12,290 nt of DNA from Modestobacter sp. Lineage in GTDB: Bacteria; Actinomycetota; Actinomycetes; Mycobacteriales; Geodermatophilaceae. Within the stretch, counting starts at the first letter, position 1; every line of letters begins with the position of its first letter. The DNA lies in contig JAOPUQ010000428.1 of the NCBI GenBank assembly GCA_025963425.1, positions 1-12,290 on the forward strand, written 5' to 3'. The position numbers and the translations under genes are program-made. Positions 1-6,914 of this stretch are shown here, piece after piece. Under the pieces are notes generated by a model, which was given only the letters and a program-made list of their open reading frames with translations, searched no databases and had not been told where the DNA came from.

Positions 1-930
1 CAGCACGGCCCCGCTGCCCGCCACGGGGGCCGCGCCGGCCTCGGTTTGCACCCGGCGCAGCAGCTCCCCGTTGGCGCGCAGGCGCTCCATCCGCTCGGGC
101 TCCCGGCGCAGCACCCGCAGCGCCGCGAGGGCGGCGGCCACCGCGGCCGGGTCGTTGGCGGCGCTGAAGACGTAGGGCAGCGCCGCGGAACGGATGCCGT
201 CGGCCACGGCCCGTGAGGTGAGCACCGCACCCCCCACGCTGGCCAGGGACTTGCTGAACGCGACCGTCACGGCGTCGACCCGGTCGCGCACGCCGGCCGC
301 CTCGGCCGCGCCGCACCCGGTGGCGCCCAGGACGCCGAGGCCGTGCGCCTCGTCCACGACCAGCCGGGCCGACCAGCGGGCACACACGGTCGCGAGCTCG
401 CGCAGCGGCGCGGTCTCCCCGGTCATCGAGTAGACGCCGTCGACGACGACCACGGCACCCGCGTCCGGGTCGAGCCGCTCCAGCCGAGCGACCAGGGACG
501 CCACCGAGTTGTGCCGGAAGCGCACCACCGTCCCCCTGCTGGCCGCCGCGGCGGCGTGCACGCTGGCGTGTGCGTGGGCGTCGACGAGCAGCACGTCGCC
601 GGGCGCGCCGACCGTCGAGAGCATCGCGAGGTTCGCGTTGATCCCCGAGGAGGTGAGGACCGCCGCCTCGGTGCCGGCGTGGTCGGCGAGCTCCTCCTCC
701 AGCGTCAGGTGCAGCCGGGTGGTGCCGTTGAGGACCCGGCTGCCCGAGGAGCTCGTGCCGTAGCGGCGCAGCGCGGCCACCGCGGCCTCGACCACCTGCG
801 GGTCACCGGCCAGGCCCAGGTAGTTGGTGCTTCCGAGGTTGACCCGCGTGCGGCCGTCGTCGAAGAGCGTCTCCGGCAGCGGCGCCCCGGCCGCGGGTAC
901 CGCGGCCGCTCGGGACCACCCTGGCGACCG
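1..930 (-). CDS. Alpha-oxoamine synthase (BioF/KBL-like PLP enzyme), partial, start codon not found
   Basis: This PLP-dependent fold-type I enzyme would condense an amino acid with an acyl-CoA or acyl-ACP. 8-amino-7-oxononanoate synthase (biotin), glycine C-acetyltransferase and secondary-metabolite synthases share this family, and I cannot choose among them. Read from the minus strand, the frame shows the conserved NLGSTNYLGL near the N-terminus (about 843-814), the glycine-rich GTSSSGSRVLNGT, VDAHAHAS (cofactor-stacking His), VVDEAHGLGVLG (Asp/His) and the PLP lysine in AFSKSLASVGG (about 255-223). The gene leaves the window at base 1, so the C-terminal domain is missing. The frame opens after a TGA at 931-933 and has no ATG, GTG or TTG until GTG 793-795, which lies inside the conserved core. 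Either an upstream frameshift or nonsense codon disrupts the gene, or the sequence has an error there. Family call is firm; intactness is not. Confidence 0.8.
888..908. repeat. Perfect 9-bp inverted repeat with 3-base loop
   Basis: CGGCCGCGG (888-896), loop GTA, then CCGCGGCCG (900-908). The arms are perfect and entirely G/C. It lies at the 5' edge of the bioF-like reading frame, exactly where the start is missing. It could be a structured leader or simply a site prone to sequencing compression. No oligo-T tract follows, so it is not a classical terminator. Confidence 0.5.
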
Positions 931-1026
931 TCACGGTCCGTGGTCAAGGCATCGCGTGGGATCCACCGGGCGTCACACGAGCAGGTGCAGGGCGGGCTTG
1001 CGTGTGGGGGGTGGGTGAGCGGGTGG

Positions 1027-1066
1027 CCCTGATCGGGTGACACGCGCGGGTGCCACCCGATCAGGG
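1027..1066 (-). terminator. Strong stem-loop at the end of the MFS gene
   Basis: CCCTGATCGGGTG (1027-1039) pairs perfectly with CACCCGATCAGGG (1054-1066): a 13-bp stem with a 14-base loop. The transporter stop codon (1061-1063) lies inside the right arm, so the hairpin begins within the last codons of the operon. There is no U-tract, as is common for actinobacterial terminators. It would separate the mshA operon from the bioF-like gene downstream. The symmetric sequence could also be an operator, but its position favours a terminator. Confidence 0.6.
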
Positions 1067-2683
1067 ACGCGCGGGCTCGGTGTCGGGCCGGGCGGCGGCG
1101 GGGGTGGTCGCGCCGGCGGCCAGGGCGTGCCGGCCGGGCATCCAGACCAGGACGACGGCGGCCGCGACCAGCGCGGCGGCCACCGTGCCGAACGCGGTCA
1201 GATGCATGGCGCCGACGAAGGCGTCCCGGGCAGGCGCGGCGACGGCAGCGGCCGCCCGCGCCACCTCGGGGTCGCCATCCTGCGCCAACTGCACCGCGCC
1301 GAGCGTCGCCACGATCGATTCGCGGGCCTCGTCCCGGGCACCGGCCGGCAGCCCCTCGACCGCGTTCCCGAGCCGGGTGGCGTAGGCCGAGGCCATCACC
1401 GAGCCGAGGATGGCCACCCCCAGCGCGCCGCCCACCTGGCGCACGGAGTTGTTCACCGCGGCCCCGGCGCCGGCCTTCTCCCGCGGCACCACGGACATGA
1501 TCGCCTCGGTCGCCGGGGCCAGCACCAGCCCCATGCCCGCGCCCTGCACCGCCAGGTCGGCCAGCACCAGCCACAGCGGGGCGGTCTGGTCCAGCAGCTG
1601 GACCCCGGCGAAGGAGACGGCGACGAGCAGGAAGCCGGCGGCGACGACGACCCGGGGGCCCAGGCGCGCGGACAGCTTGGAGCTCTGCGGCGCCATCACC
1701 GCCATCCCCACGGCCACCGGGATCAGCGCGGCGCCGCTCTGCAGCGGTGAGTAGCCGCGCGCGCCCTGCAGGTAGAAGACGAGGTAGAACGTGGCCCCCT
1801 GCAGGGCGAAGAAGTTCAGGGCCAGGGCCCCGGCGGAGGCGGAGAAGGCCGGGTCGCGGAAGAGGCTGACGTCCAGCGCCGGGTGCTCGGTCCGCCGCTG
1901 CCACCAGACGAACACCGCGAGCAGCACGAGCCCGCCGGCGAGCGGCCCCAGGACGCCCGGCGTCGTCCAGCCGGCTCCCCCGCCGCCGCGGATGATCCCG
2001 AACACCAGCCCGGCCAGCGCGGCGATCGACAGCAGCACGCCGGGCACGTCGAGCCGGCCCGGCGAGGGGTCCTTGGACTCGGGGACGACGAGCAGGATGC
2101 CGGCCGCGCCGAGCGCGGCGACCGGGACGCCGAGCAGGAAGACCGCGCCCCACCAGAAGTGCTCGAGCACCAGCCCGCCGGCCAGCGGCCCACCTGCCAC
2201 GCCGATGCCGGCTGCGCCGGCCCACACCCCGATGGCCCGCCCGCGCTCCCCGGCGGGGAAGACGTTGGTGATGACGGCCAGGGTGGCCGGCTGGACGGCG
2301 GCACCGCCGACGCCCATCAGTGCCCGCCAGGCGATGAGCTCGATCGCCGAGCCGCTGAAGGCGGCCAGCACCGAGCCGACCGCGAAGATCGCCAGCCCGG
2401 CCAGCAGCACCTTGCGCCGGCCGATCCGGTCACCGACGACGCCCCAGCTGAAGAGCAGCCCGGCGAAGACCAGGATGTAGGAGTCGATGGCCCACTGGAG
2501 CTCGCCCTGGGTGGCCGACAGCTCGCGCTGCAGGGTCGGCAGGGCCACGTTGAGGATCGTGTTGCCCATGATCACCATGAGCAGGCAGACGATCATGGTG
2601 GTCAGCACCCACCAGCGCTTGTCGTAGCCGGCCGGCAGCTCGGCCGCCTCCGGTGCCGCCGACCGCGTCTGGGGCCCGCTCAC
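1061..2683 (-). CDS. MFS transporter, DHA2 family (EmrB/QacA-like, 14 helices)
   Basis: This 540-residue cytoplasmic-membrane proton-coupled exporter has an unknown substrate. Its length and about 14 hydrophobic segments fit the DHA2 drug:H+ antiporter family. Visible marks are NTILNVALPTLQREL in helix 1 (about 41-55), motif A GDRIGRRK (84-91), antiporter motif C GVWAGAAGIGVAGGPLAGG (152-170) and the DHA2-typical NNSVRQVGGALGVA (411-424). Most DHA2 members have an acidic residue just before the helix-1 NT(I/V)xNVALP stretch; here it is Gly40. Start is GTG 2681-2683, overlapping the YbjN stop by 4 bp (GTGA), with GGGGGAG about 11 bases upstream, so translation is probably coupled to the gene before it. 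It is the last gene of the mshA operon and ends in a strong hairpin. Co-transcription with mshA raises export of mycothiol conjugates as a guess only. Confidence 0.9.
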   Translation of the reverse strand: MSGPQTRSAAPEAAELPAGYDKRWWVLTTMIVCLLMVIMGNTILNVALPTLQRELSATQGELQWAIDSYILVFAGLLFSWGVVGDRIGRRKVLLAGLAIFAVGSVLAAFSGSAIELIAWRALMGVGGAAVQPATLAVITNVFPAGERGRAIGVWAGAAGIGVAGGPLAGGLVLEHFWWGAVFLLGVPVAALGAAGILLVVPESKDPSPGRLDVPGVLLSIAALAGLVFGIIRGGGGAGWTTPGVLGPLAGGLVLLAVFVWWQRRTEHPALDVSLFRDPAFSASAGALALNFFALQGATFYLVFYLQGARGYSPLQSGAALIPVAVGMAVMAPQSSKLSARLGPRVVVAAGFLLVAVSFAGVQLLDQTAPLWLVLADLAVQGAGMGLVLAPATEAIMSVVPREKAGAGAAVNNSVRQVGGALGVAILGSVMASAYATRLGNAVEGLPAGARDEARESIVATLGAVQLAQDGDPEVARAAAAVAAPARDAFVGAMHLTAFGTVAAALVAAAVVLVWMPGRHALAAGATTPAAARPDTEPARP

Positions 2684-3228
2684 TCGGTCGCCGACTCCCC
2701 CGCCGACTCCGCCGCCCGCGCGGCCTGGCCCTGCGGGTCGGCGAACGCGGCGAAGGCCGCCAGGTTGCGCAGCGACTCACCGCGCTTGACCCGCCAGGCC
2801 CACTCCCGCCGGATCGAGGTGCCGAAGCCGATCTCCAGCATGGTGTTGAAGTGCTCGTCGGCGTAGGTCAGCACCGACCCCAGCAGCTTGTCGATCTCCT
2901 CCGGGGTGACCGCGCCGTGGCCGAGCCGGCCGGTGAGGTACACGTCGCCGACGCTGTCGATGGAGTAGCTGACCCCGTACATCCGCGCATTGTGCTGCAG
3001 CAGCCACGCCCACAGCTGCTCGCGGTTCTCGTCGGGCTGACGGCAGACGAAGGCCTCGATCCGGAAGCCGTGTTCTCCGACGATGAGCCCCACCACCGTC
3101 TTGAGCTTCTTGACCCCGGGCAGGGTCACCACGAACCGGCCGGGTTGGGTCTGCTCGTATTCGAGCTCGGCGTCCCGCAGCGCACCGTCGACCACCGCGG
3201 CCAGCTCGGCGACGCTGCGCTCGCTCAT
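2680..3228 (-). CDS. YbjN domain-containing protein (Rv0487-like)
   Basis: A soluble 182-residue protein of the YbjN family, whose fold resembles type III secretion chaperones and whose molecular function is not established. The recognisable core is roughly residues 5-150 and includes FVVTLPGVKKLKTVV (32-46), the WAWLLQHNARMYG segment and DSVGDVYLTGRL. The C-terminal 30 residues are Ala/Glu-rich and probably disordered. No signal peptide or membrane helix is visible. Start is ATG 3226-3228 inside the overlap ATGA with the mshA stop, and no clear Shine-Dalgarno precedes it, so it depends on translational coupling. Known context: in mycobacteria a YbjN gene (Rv0487) directly follows mshA, so the pairing is conserved and suggests a role tied to mycothiol synthesis or stability, perhaps as a partner protein of MshA. 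That role is inference. Confidence 0.85.
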   Translation of the reverse strand: MSERSVAELAAVVDGALRDAELEYEQTQPGRFVVTLPGVKKLKTVVGLIVGEHGFRIEAFVCRQPDENREQLWAWLLQHNARMYGVSYSIDSVGDVYLTGRLGHGAVTPEEIDKLLGSVLTYADEHFNTMLEIGFGTSIRREWAWRVKRGESLRNLAAFAAFADPQGQAARAAESAGESATE

Positions 3229-4598
3229 CGCGCGGCGCTGTTGCCGGACAGCAGCCGGACGGCGTCCCGGACGGTGCGCTCCCGGCTCCCGGCCAGGGGC
3301 TGCTGCGCCATCTCGACCATCGCCGCGGCGTAGGCGTCGACGAGGGAGTCGACGGTGCGGTCCCAGCTGAACCGGGAGGCGTGCCGGCGGGCGCCGGCGG
3401 CGAGCAGCTCCCGGCCGGCGAGCACCCGGCGGATGGCCGCGGCGTAGTCGCCGGGGTCCCGGCCGGCGACGAGCAGGCCGGAGACGCCGTCGTCCACGGC
3501 GGTGTGCAGGCCACCGACGGCGGCGGCCACGACCGGCGTCCCGCAGGCCTGCGCCTCCAGCGCGACCAGCCCGTAGGACTCGTTGTGGCTGGGGACGACG
3601 GCCACGTCAGCGGCCCCGTAGTGCTCGGCCAGCTGCTCGGGCGGCTGCGGCGGGAGGAACCGCACCACGTCGGTGACGCCGAGGGAGACCGCGAGCTCCT
3701 GCAGCCGGCGGGGCTCGGCCAGGCCGGAGCCGCTGGGCGCACCGACCACGAGCACCTGCAGCTTCGCGCGCAGGCCCGGGTCGTCGGCGAGCATCCGGGC
3801 GGCGGCCTCCAGCAGCAGATCCGGACCCTTGAGTGGCTGGATGCGCCCGACGAACAGCAGCACGACGGCGTCGGCGGGCACCCCGATCCGGCGCCGGGCG
3901 CGCTGCCGGTCGCCGGGGCTGAACCGCTGCAGGTCGACCCCCGGCGGGATGACGAGCGTGCGCTCCGGGTCGGCGTCGTACCAGCGGACCAGCTGGGAGG
4001 CCTCGTCGGCGGTGTTGGCCACCAGCCGGTCGGCCTCGGCGACGACCTGCTCCTCGCCGATCACCCGGGCGCGCGGCTCGGGGGCGTCACCTTCGGCCAG
4101 CGCGGCGTTCTTCACCTTGGCCAGGGTGTGCGCGGAGTGGACCAGCGGGACGCCCCACCGGTCGCGGGCCAGCCAGCCCACCTGGCCGGAGAGCCAGTAG
4201 TGGGAGTGGACGACGTCGAAGTGGCCCGGCTCGTGCTGGGCCTCCTCGCGCAGCACGGCGGCGGTGAAGGCGCACAGCTGGGCGGGCAGGTCGTCCTTGC
4301 CCAGGCCCTCGAACGGCCCGGCGCTGACGTGCCGGACGGTGACGCCCGGGCTCATCTCGACCACCGGCGGGAGGTCGCTGGAGGTGGCCCGGGTGAAGAC
4401 GTCGACGGCTATGCCACGCTCGGCCAGGCGCCGGGAGACCTCGACGATGTAGACGTTCATCCCGCCGGCGTCACCGGCACCGGGCTGGTCCAGCGGGCTG
4501 GTGTGCACCGAGAGGGTGGCCACGCGGCGGGGCAGCGGGGACGGCGGCGGAGCCGGCTCGTTGCGCCAGGCAGGACGGGGATGCCGGCGAACGGGCAC
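3225..4598 (-). CDS. mshA: D-inositol-3-phosphate glycosyltransferase MshA
   Basis: This retaining GT-B (GT4) enzyme catalyses the first step of mycothiol synthesis: it transfers GlcNAc from UDP-GlcNAc to 1L-myo-inositol 1-phosphate in the cytoplasm. It has 457 residues, near the usual 430-480. Diagnostic segments are HTSPLDQPGAGDAGGMNVY (32-50, acceptor/donor loop), VVHSHYWLSG (129-138), HTLAKVKN (157-164), FVGRIQPLKGPDLLLEA (249-265) and the EX7E motif E340-SYGLVAL-E348 that binds the nucleotide sugar. I chose GTG 4596-4598 because GGGAGGAG lies 4 bases upstream (4603-4610); the frame stays open far further upstream, but that part reads as non-coding. A Pro/Arg-rich 25-residue N-terminal extension precedes the GT domain. 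It is the first gene of the mshA-ybjN-MFS operon and diverges from the SDR gene. Confidence 0.95.
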   Translation of the reverse strand: MPVRRHPRPAWRNEPAPPPSPLPRRVATLSVHTSPLDQPGAGDAGGMNVYIVEVSRRLAERGIAVDVFTRATSSDLPPVVEMSPGVTVRHVSAGPFEGLGKDDLPAQLCAFTAAVLREEAQHEPGHFDVVHSHYWLSGQVGWLARDRWGVPLVHSAHTLAKVKNAALAEGDAPEPRARVIGEEQVVAEADRLVANTADEASQLVRWYDADPERTLVIPPGVDLQRFSPGDRQRARRRIGVPADAVVLLFVGRIQPLKGPDLLLEAAARMLADDPGLRAKLQVLVVGAPSGSGLAEPRRLQELAVSLGVTDVVRFLPPQPPEQLAEHYGAADVAVVPSHNESYGLVALEAQACGTPVVAAAVGGLHTAVDDGVSGLLVAGRDPGDYAAAIRRVLAGRELLAAGARRHASRFSWDRTVDSLVDAYAAAMVEMAQQPLAGSRERTVRDAVRLLSGNSAAR

Positions 4599-4685
4599 GT
4601 GTCTCCTCCCGCGCGGGCATGTGGTTGGCGCCCGGACGGGGCACCCTGTCGACGCCCCAGTCTGCATCAGCGCCAGGATGGTCAC
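4599..4685. promoter_or_regulatory. Divergent intergenic region between mshA and the SDR gene
   Basis: These 87 bases must hold the promoters of both divergent genes. I do not see convincing -35/-10 pairs or a SigR-type GGAAT-GTT promoter. Two symmetric elements lie on the mshA side: the palindrome CCCGCGCGGG (4608-4617) overlapping the ribosome binding site, and the imperfect stem GGCGCCC/GGGCACC (4627-4633 with 4639-4645). The SDR ribosome binding site AGGATGG (4675-4681) is at the right end. Confidence 0.5.
4603..4610 (-). promoter_or_regulatory. Ribosome binding site of mshA
   Basis: On the minus strand GGGAGGAG is followed by ACAC and then GTG. This strong site decides the mshA start among several in-frame candidates upstream. 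Confidence 0.75.
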
Positions 4686-5468
4686 ATGTCCAGCCCCACC
4701 AGCCCGTCCTCCGGTGCCGTCCCGTTCCCCGGGCGAGGGAGGGTCGCCGTCGTCACCGGCGCCTCCAGCGGCATCGGCGCGGCCACCGCGACCCGGCTTG
4801 CCGCGGAGGGTTTCGACGTCGTCCTCGGTGCCCGGCGGATCGACCGGCTGACCGCGCTGGCCGAGCGGATCGGCGGCCGCGCGGTGCAGCTGGACGTGAC
4901 CGATGCCACGTCGGTGGCCGCGTTCGCCGACGGCCTGGACCGGGTCGACGTGCTGGTCAACAACGCCGGCGGCGCCTTCGACGCCGCACCCGTCGCCGAG
5001 GCCGACCTGGATTCCTGGCAACGCACCTACGACGTCAACGTGCTGGGCACGGTGCGGCTGACCAAGGCGCTGCTGCCGGCGCTGCGGGCCTCCGGCGCGG
5101 GCGATCTGGTCTTTGTCGGGTCCACGGCTGGGCTGATCAGCTACGAGGGCGGGGCGTCCTACACCGCGGCCAAGCACGCGGTGCACACGCTGGCCGAGAC
5201 GCTGCGGCTGGAGCTGGTCTACGAACCGGTGCGGGTGGTGGAGATCGCGCCGGGGATGGTCAGGACCGAGGAGTTCACGCTCAACCGCACGGGATCGCAG
5301 GAGCAGACGGACGCCGTCTACCAGGGGGTCCGCGAGCCGCTGGTGGCCGAGGACGTCGCCGACTGCATCGCCTGGGCCGTCACCCGCCCGCACCACGTGA
5401 ACGTCGACCTGCTGGTCGTGCGCCCGCGGGCCCAGGCCGCCCAGCACAAGGTCGCCCGCGAGGAGTGA
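4686..5468 (+). CDS. Classical SDR-family NAD(P)-dependent oxidoreductase
   Basis: A 260-residue soluble oxidoreductase of the classical short-chain dehydrogenase family with an unidentified substrate. The Rossmann cofactor loop is TGASSGIG (24-31), followed by LDVTD (69-73), NNAG (92-95), the catalytic Ser146 in VGSTAG, Tyr159-x3-Lys163 in the YTAAK segment, and the PGMVRTE loop (189-195). The arginines after beta-2 (ARRIDR) hint at NADP(H) preference; this is inference. The length is standard and all catalytic residues are present. ATG 4686 is chosen because AGGATGG sits 5-7 bases upstream and the Rossmann strand begins 15-20 residues later. Known context: M. tuberculosis Rv0484c is an SDR in the same position and orientation relative to mshA. 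The residues before the core (2-16) are Ser/Pro-rich. Confidence 0.93.
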   Translation: MSSPTSPSSGAVPFPGRGRVAVVTGASSGIGAATATRLAAEGFDVVLGARRIDRLTALAERIGGRAVQLDVTDATSVAAFADGLDRVDVLVNNAGGAFDAAPVAEADLDSWQRTYDVNVLGTVRLTKALLPALRASGAGDLVFVGSTAGLISYEGGASYTAAKHAVHTLAETLRLELVYEPVRVVEIAPGMVRTEEFTLNRTGSQEQTDAVYQGVREPLVAEDVADCIAWAVTRPHHVNVDLLVVRPRAQAAQHKVAREE

Positions 5469-5518
5469 CGCCTCCCCACGGCGACTGACAGTGGCCGTCC
5501 GGGCGGGTCACAGCCTGT

Positions 5519-5533
5519 TCCCAGCTGCTGGGA
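5519..5533. repeat. Inverted repeat TCCCAG-CTG-CTGGGA between SDR and esterase
   Basis: Perfect 6-bp arms around a CTG centre, 47-61 bases upstream of the esterase start. It could be an operator for the esterase/aminoacyl-lipid synthase unit or a weak terminator of the SDR. A second weak symmetric stretch (ACT-GAC-AGT, 5484-5492) lies nearer the SDR stop. The rest of the 111-base gap shows only the esterase ribosome binding site AGGGAG (5568-5573). Confidence 0.4.
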
Positions 5534-5579
5534 GCACAGTTCGTGCCGTCCCCCGGACGTCGACGGCAGGGAGCGCGCG

Positions 5580-6914
5580 GTGGACGAGCTGTGGCGCCGC
5601 TTCGGCGGGCTGTCCCTCGTGCACGGGGCGGTGCCGCCCGTCCTGACCGCCGGCGTCGTCGTCGGCCTCCTCGCGCTGGTGACACTGCGCCGCTCCCGCC
5701 GGTGGTACCTGCGGTCGGTGCCCCTGGCCGTCCTGGCCGCGCTCCTGCTGCTGGCGGTAGGGGAGCTGGGGTTGGCGGTGCTGAAGCCCTTCCCGGACCG
5801 GCTTCCCTGGATCGTCCCCGGATGGGTGGGTGCCGCGCTCCTGGGCCTGTGCCTGGCGGTGGCGGGATGGCGGCGGCAGCGCACACGCCGCCGCGTCCTG
5901 GCCGCGCTCGCGTTGCTCCTCGTGCTCGCTGGTTCAGCCAACGCGGTCAACCGCGTCTACGCGCCGTTCCCCACGGTCGCCGCGGCCCTGCAGCTGCCCC
6001 CGCACGACATGGTTCCTTCCAGCAGCGTGCTCACCGCACCGGGCCTGGGGGCCGCCGCAGCCGCCGTCCCCGCTCCCGAGAGCCGCCCGCTCGCCGCCCG
6101 CTGGCAGCCACCGGCGGGCATGCCGCGGACCGGGGCCGTCACCGAGGTGACCATCCCGGGCGTCCGGTCGGGTTTCACCACCCGACCCGCCTGGCTCTAC
6201 GTGCCCCCGGCGTACCTGACGGCCCAACGGCCGCTGCTGCCGGTCCTGGTCCTGCTGAGCGGGCAGCCGGGCAGCCCCCGTGACTGGGTGGACGCCGGCG
6301 GGGTGACAAAGGTGATGAACGCCTTCGCCGCCGCCCACTCCGGGCTCGCCCCCGTCGTGGTGATGCCGGACGCCCTGGGCGCAGAGACGGCGAACCCGTT
6401 GTGCATGGACTCCCGGCTCGGCGCGGCCGACACCTATCTGTCCGTCGACGTCCCCGCCTTCATCGGCAGCAGACTCCAGGTCGACCCGGACCGTGCCCAC
6501 TGGTCGGTCGGTGGCTTCTCCTACGGCGGGACGTGCGCGCTGCAGCTGGCCGTCGCCCATCCGGACCTGTTCCCGACCTTCCTGGACATCTCCGGTCAGC
6601 AGCGACCCACCCTCGGCAACCCGGCGAGGACCGTGGCCAAGGCCTTCGGCGGCGACCAGGCCGCCCTCGACGCCGTCGACCCGCTGCACGAGCTGGCCGG
6701 CCGCCGGCTCCCCGGCACCAGGGCGCTGCTCACCGTCGGCGCCCACGACGCCCGGTTCCAGGCGCAGGCCGCCACCGTGCGTACGGCGCTGACCGCCGCG
6801 GGAGCCGACGTCACCTCCGCCGAGGTCCCCGGCGGCCACTCCTGGACGGTGGCCTCCGCCGCGCTGGCCCAGGCCCTGCCCACGATCGCCCAGCGCACCG
6901 GGTTGACCGGATGA
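5580..6914 (+). CDS. Membrane-anchored alpha/beta hydrolase (esterase D/Ag85-like), probable lipid esterase
   Basis: A 444-residue two-part protein. Four hydrophobic helices (about 19-37, 46-67, 78-97, 105-123) are joined by basic loops (LRRSRRWYLR and WRRQRTRRR). By the positive-inside rule these loops are cytoplasmic, which puts both the N-terminus and the C-terminal enzyme outside the membrane. The hydrolase (about 185-440) has the nucleophile elbow GGFSYGG (Ser314), a probable acid in GAHDARF (Asp390) and the base in PGGHSW (His420): a complete triad in the esterase D/enterochelin esterase/antigen 85 superfamily. GTG 5580 has AGGGAG 6 bases upstream. The stop overlaps the next start (ATGA, 6911-6914), so it is coupled to the aminoacyl-lipid synthase. 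Inferred role: extracytoplasmic removal of an amino acid from aminoacyl-phosphatidylglycerol or a related lipid. A transfer or siderophore-esterase role remains possible. Confidence 0.85.
   Translation: MDELWRRFGGLSLVHGAVPPVLTAGVVVGLLALVTLRRSRRWYLRSVPLAVLAALLLLAVGELGLAVLKPFPDRLPWIVPGWVGAALLGLCLAVAGWRRQRTRRRVLAALALLLVLAGSANAVNRVYAPFPTVAAALQLPPHDMVPSSSVLTAPGLGAAAAAVPAPESRPLAARWQPPAGMPRTGAVTEVTIPGVRSGFTTRPAWLYVPPAYLTAQRPLLPVLVLLSGQPGSPRDWVDAGGVTKVMNAFAAAHSGLAPVVVMPDALGAETANPLCMDSRLGAADTYLSVDVPAFIGSRLQVDPDRAHWSVGGFSYGGTCALQLAVAHPDLFPTFLDISGQQRPTLGNPARTVAKAFGGDQAALDAVDPLHELAGRRLPGTRALLTVGAHDARFQAQAATVRTALTAAGADVTSAEVPGGHSWTVASAALAQALPTIAQRTGLTG

Noticed and set aside
942..947. TTGACC on the minus strand as a -35 box for the BioF-like gene
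   Set aside because: The only -10-like partner at a suitable distance is CAGGGT, a poor match, and it would place the transcript start inside the conserved frame's 5' edge.
705..2225. Long open frame opposite or shifted from the MFS and BioF-like genes on the minus strand
   Set aside because: It is Arg/Pro/Gly-rich with no recognisable domain, and it overlaps two clear genes in a different frame. High-GC DNA produces such frames routinely.
4599..5447. N-terminal extension of mshA by 283 residues across the SDR gene
   Set aside because: The frame is open, but it lies antisense to a well-supported SDR and has shadow-like composition. A strong ribosome binding site places the start at 4598.
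6401..6910. Earlier start for the synthase inside the esterase gene
   Set aside because: The frame is open, but translation there is Arg/Pro-rich shadow of the esterase. ATG 6911 in the ATGA overlap is the natural start.
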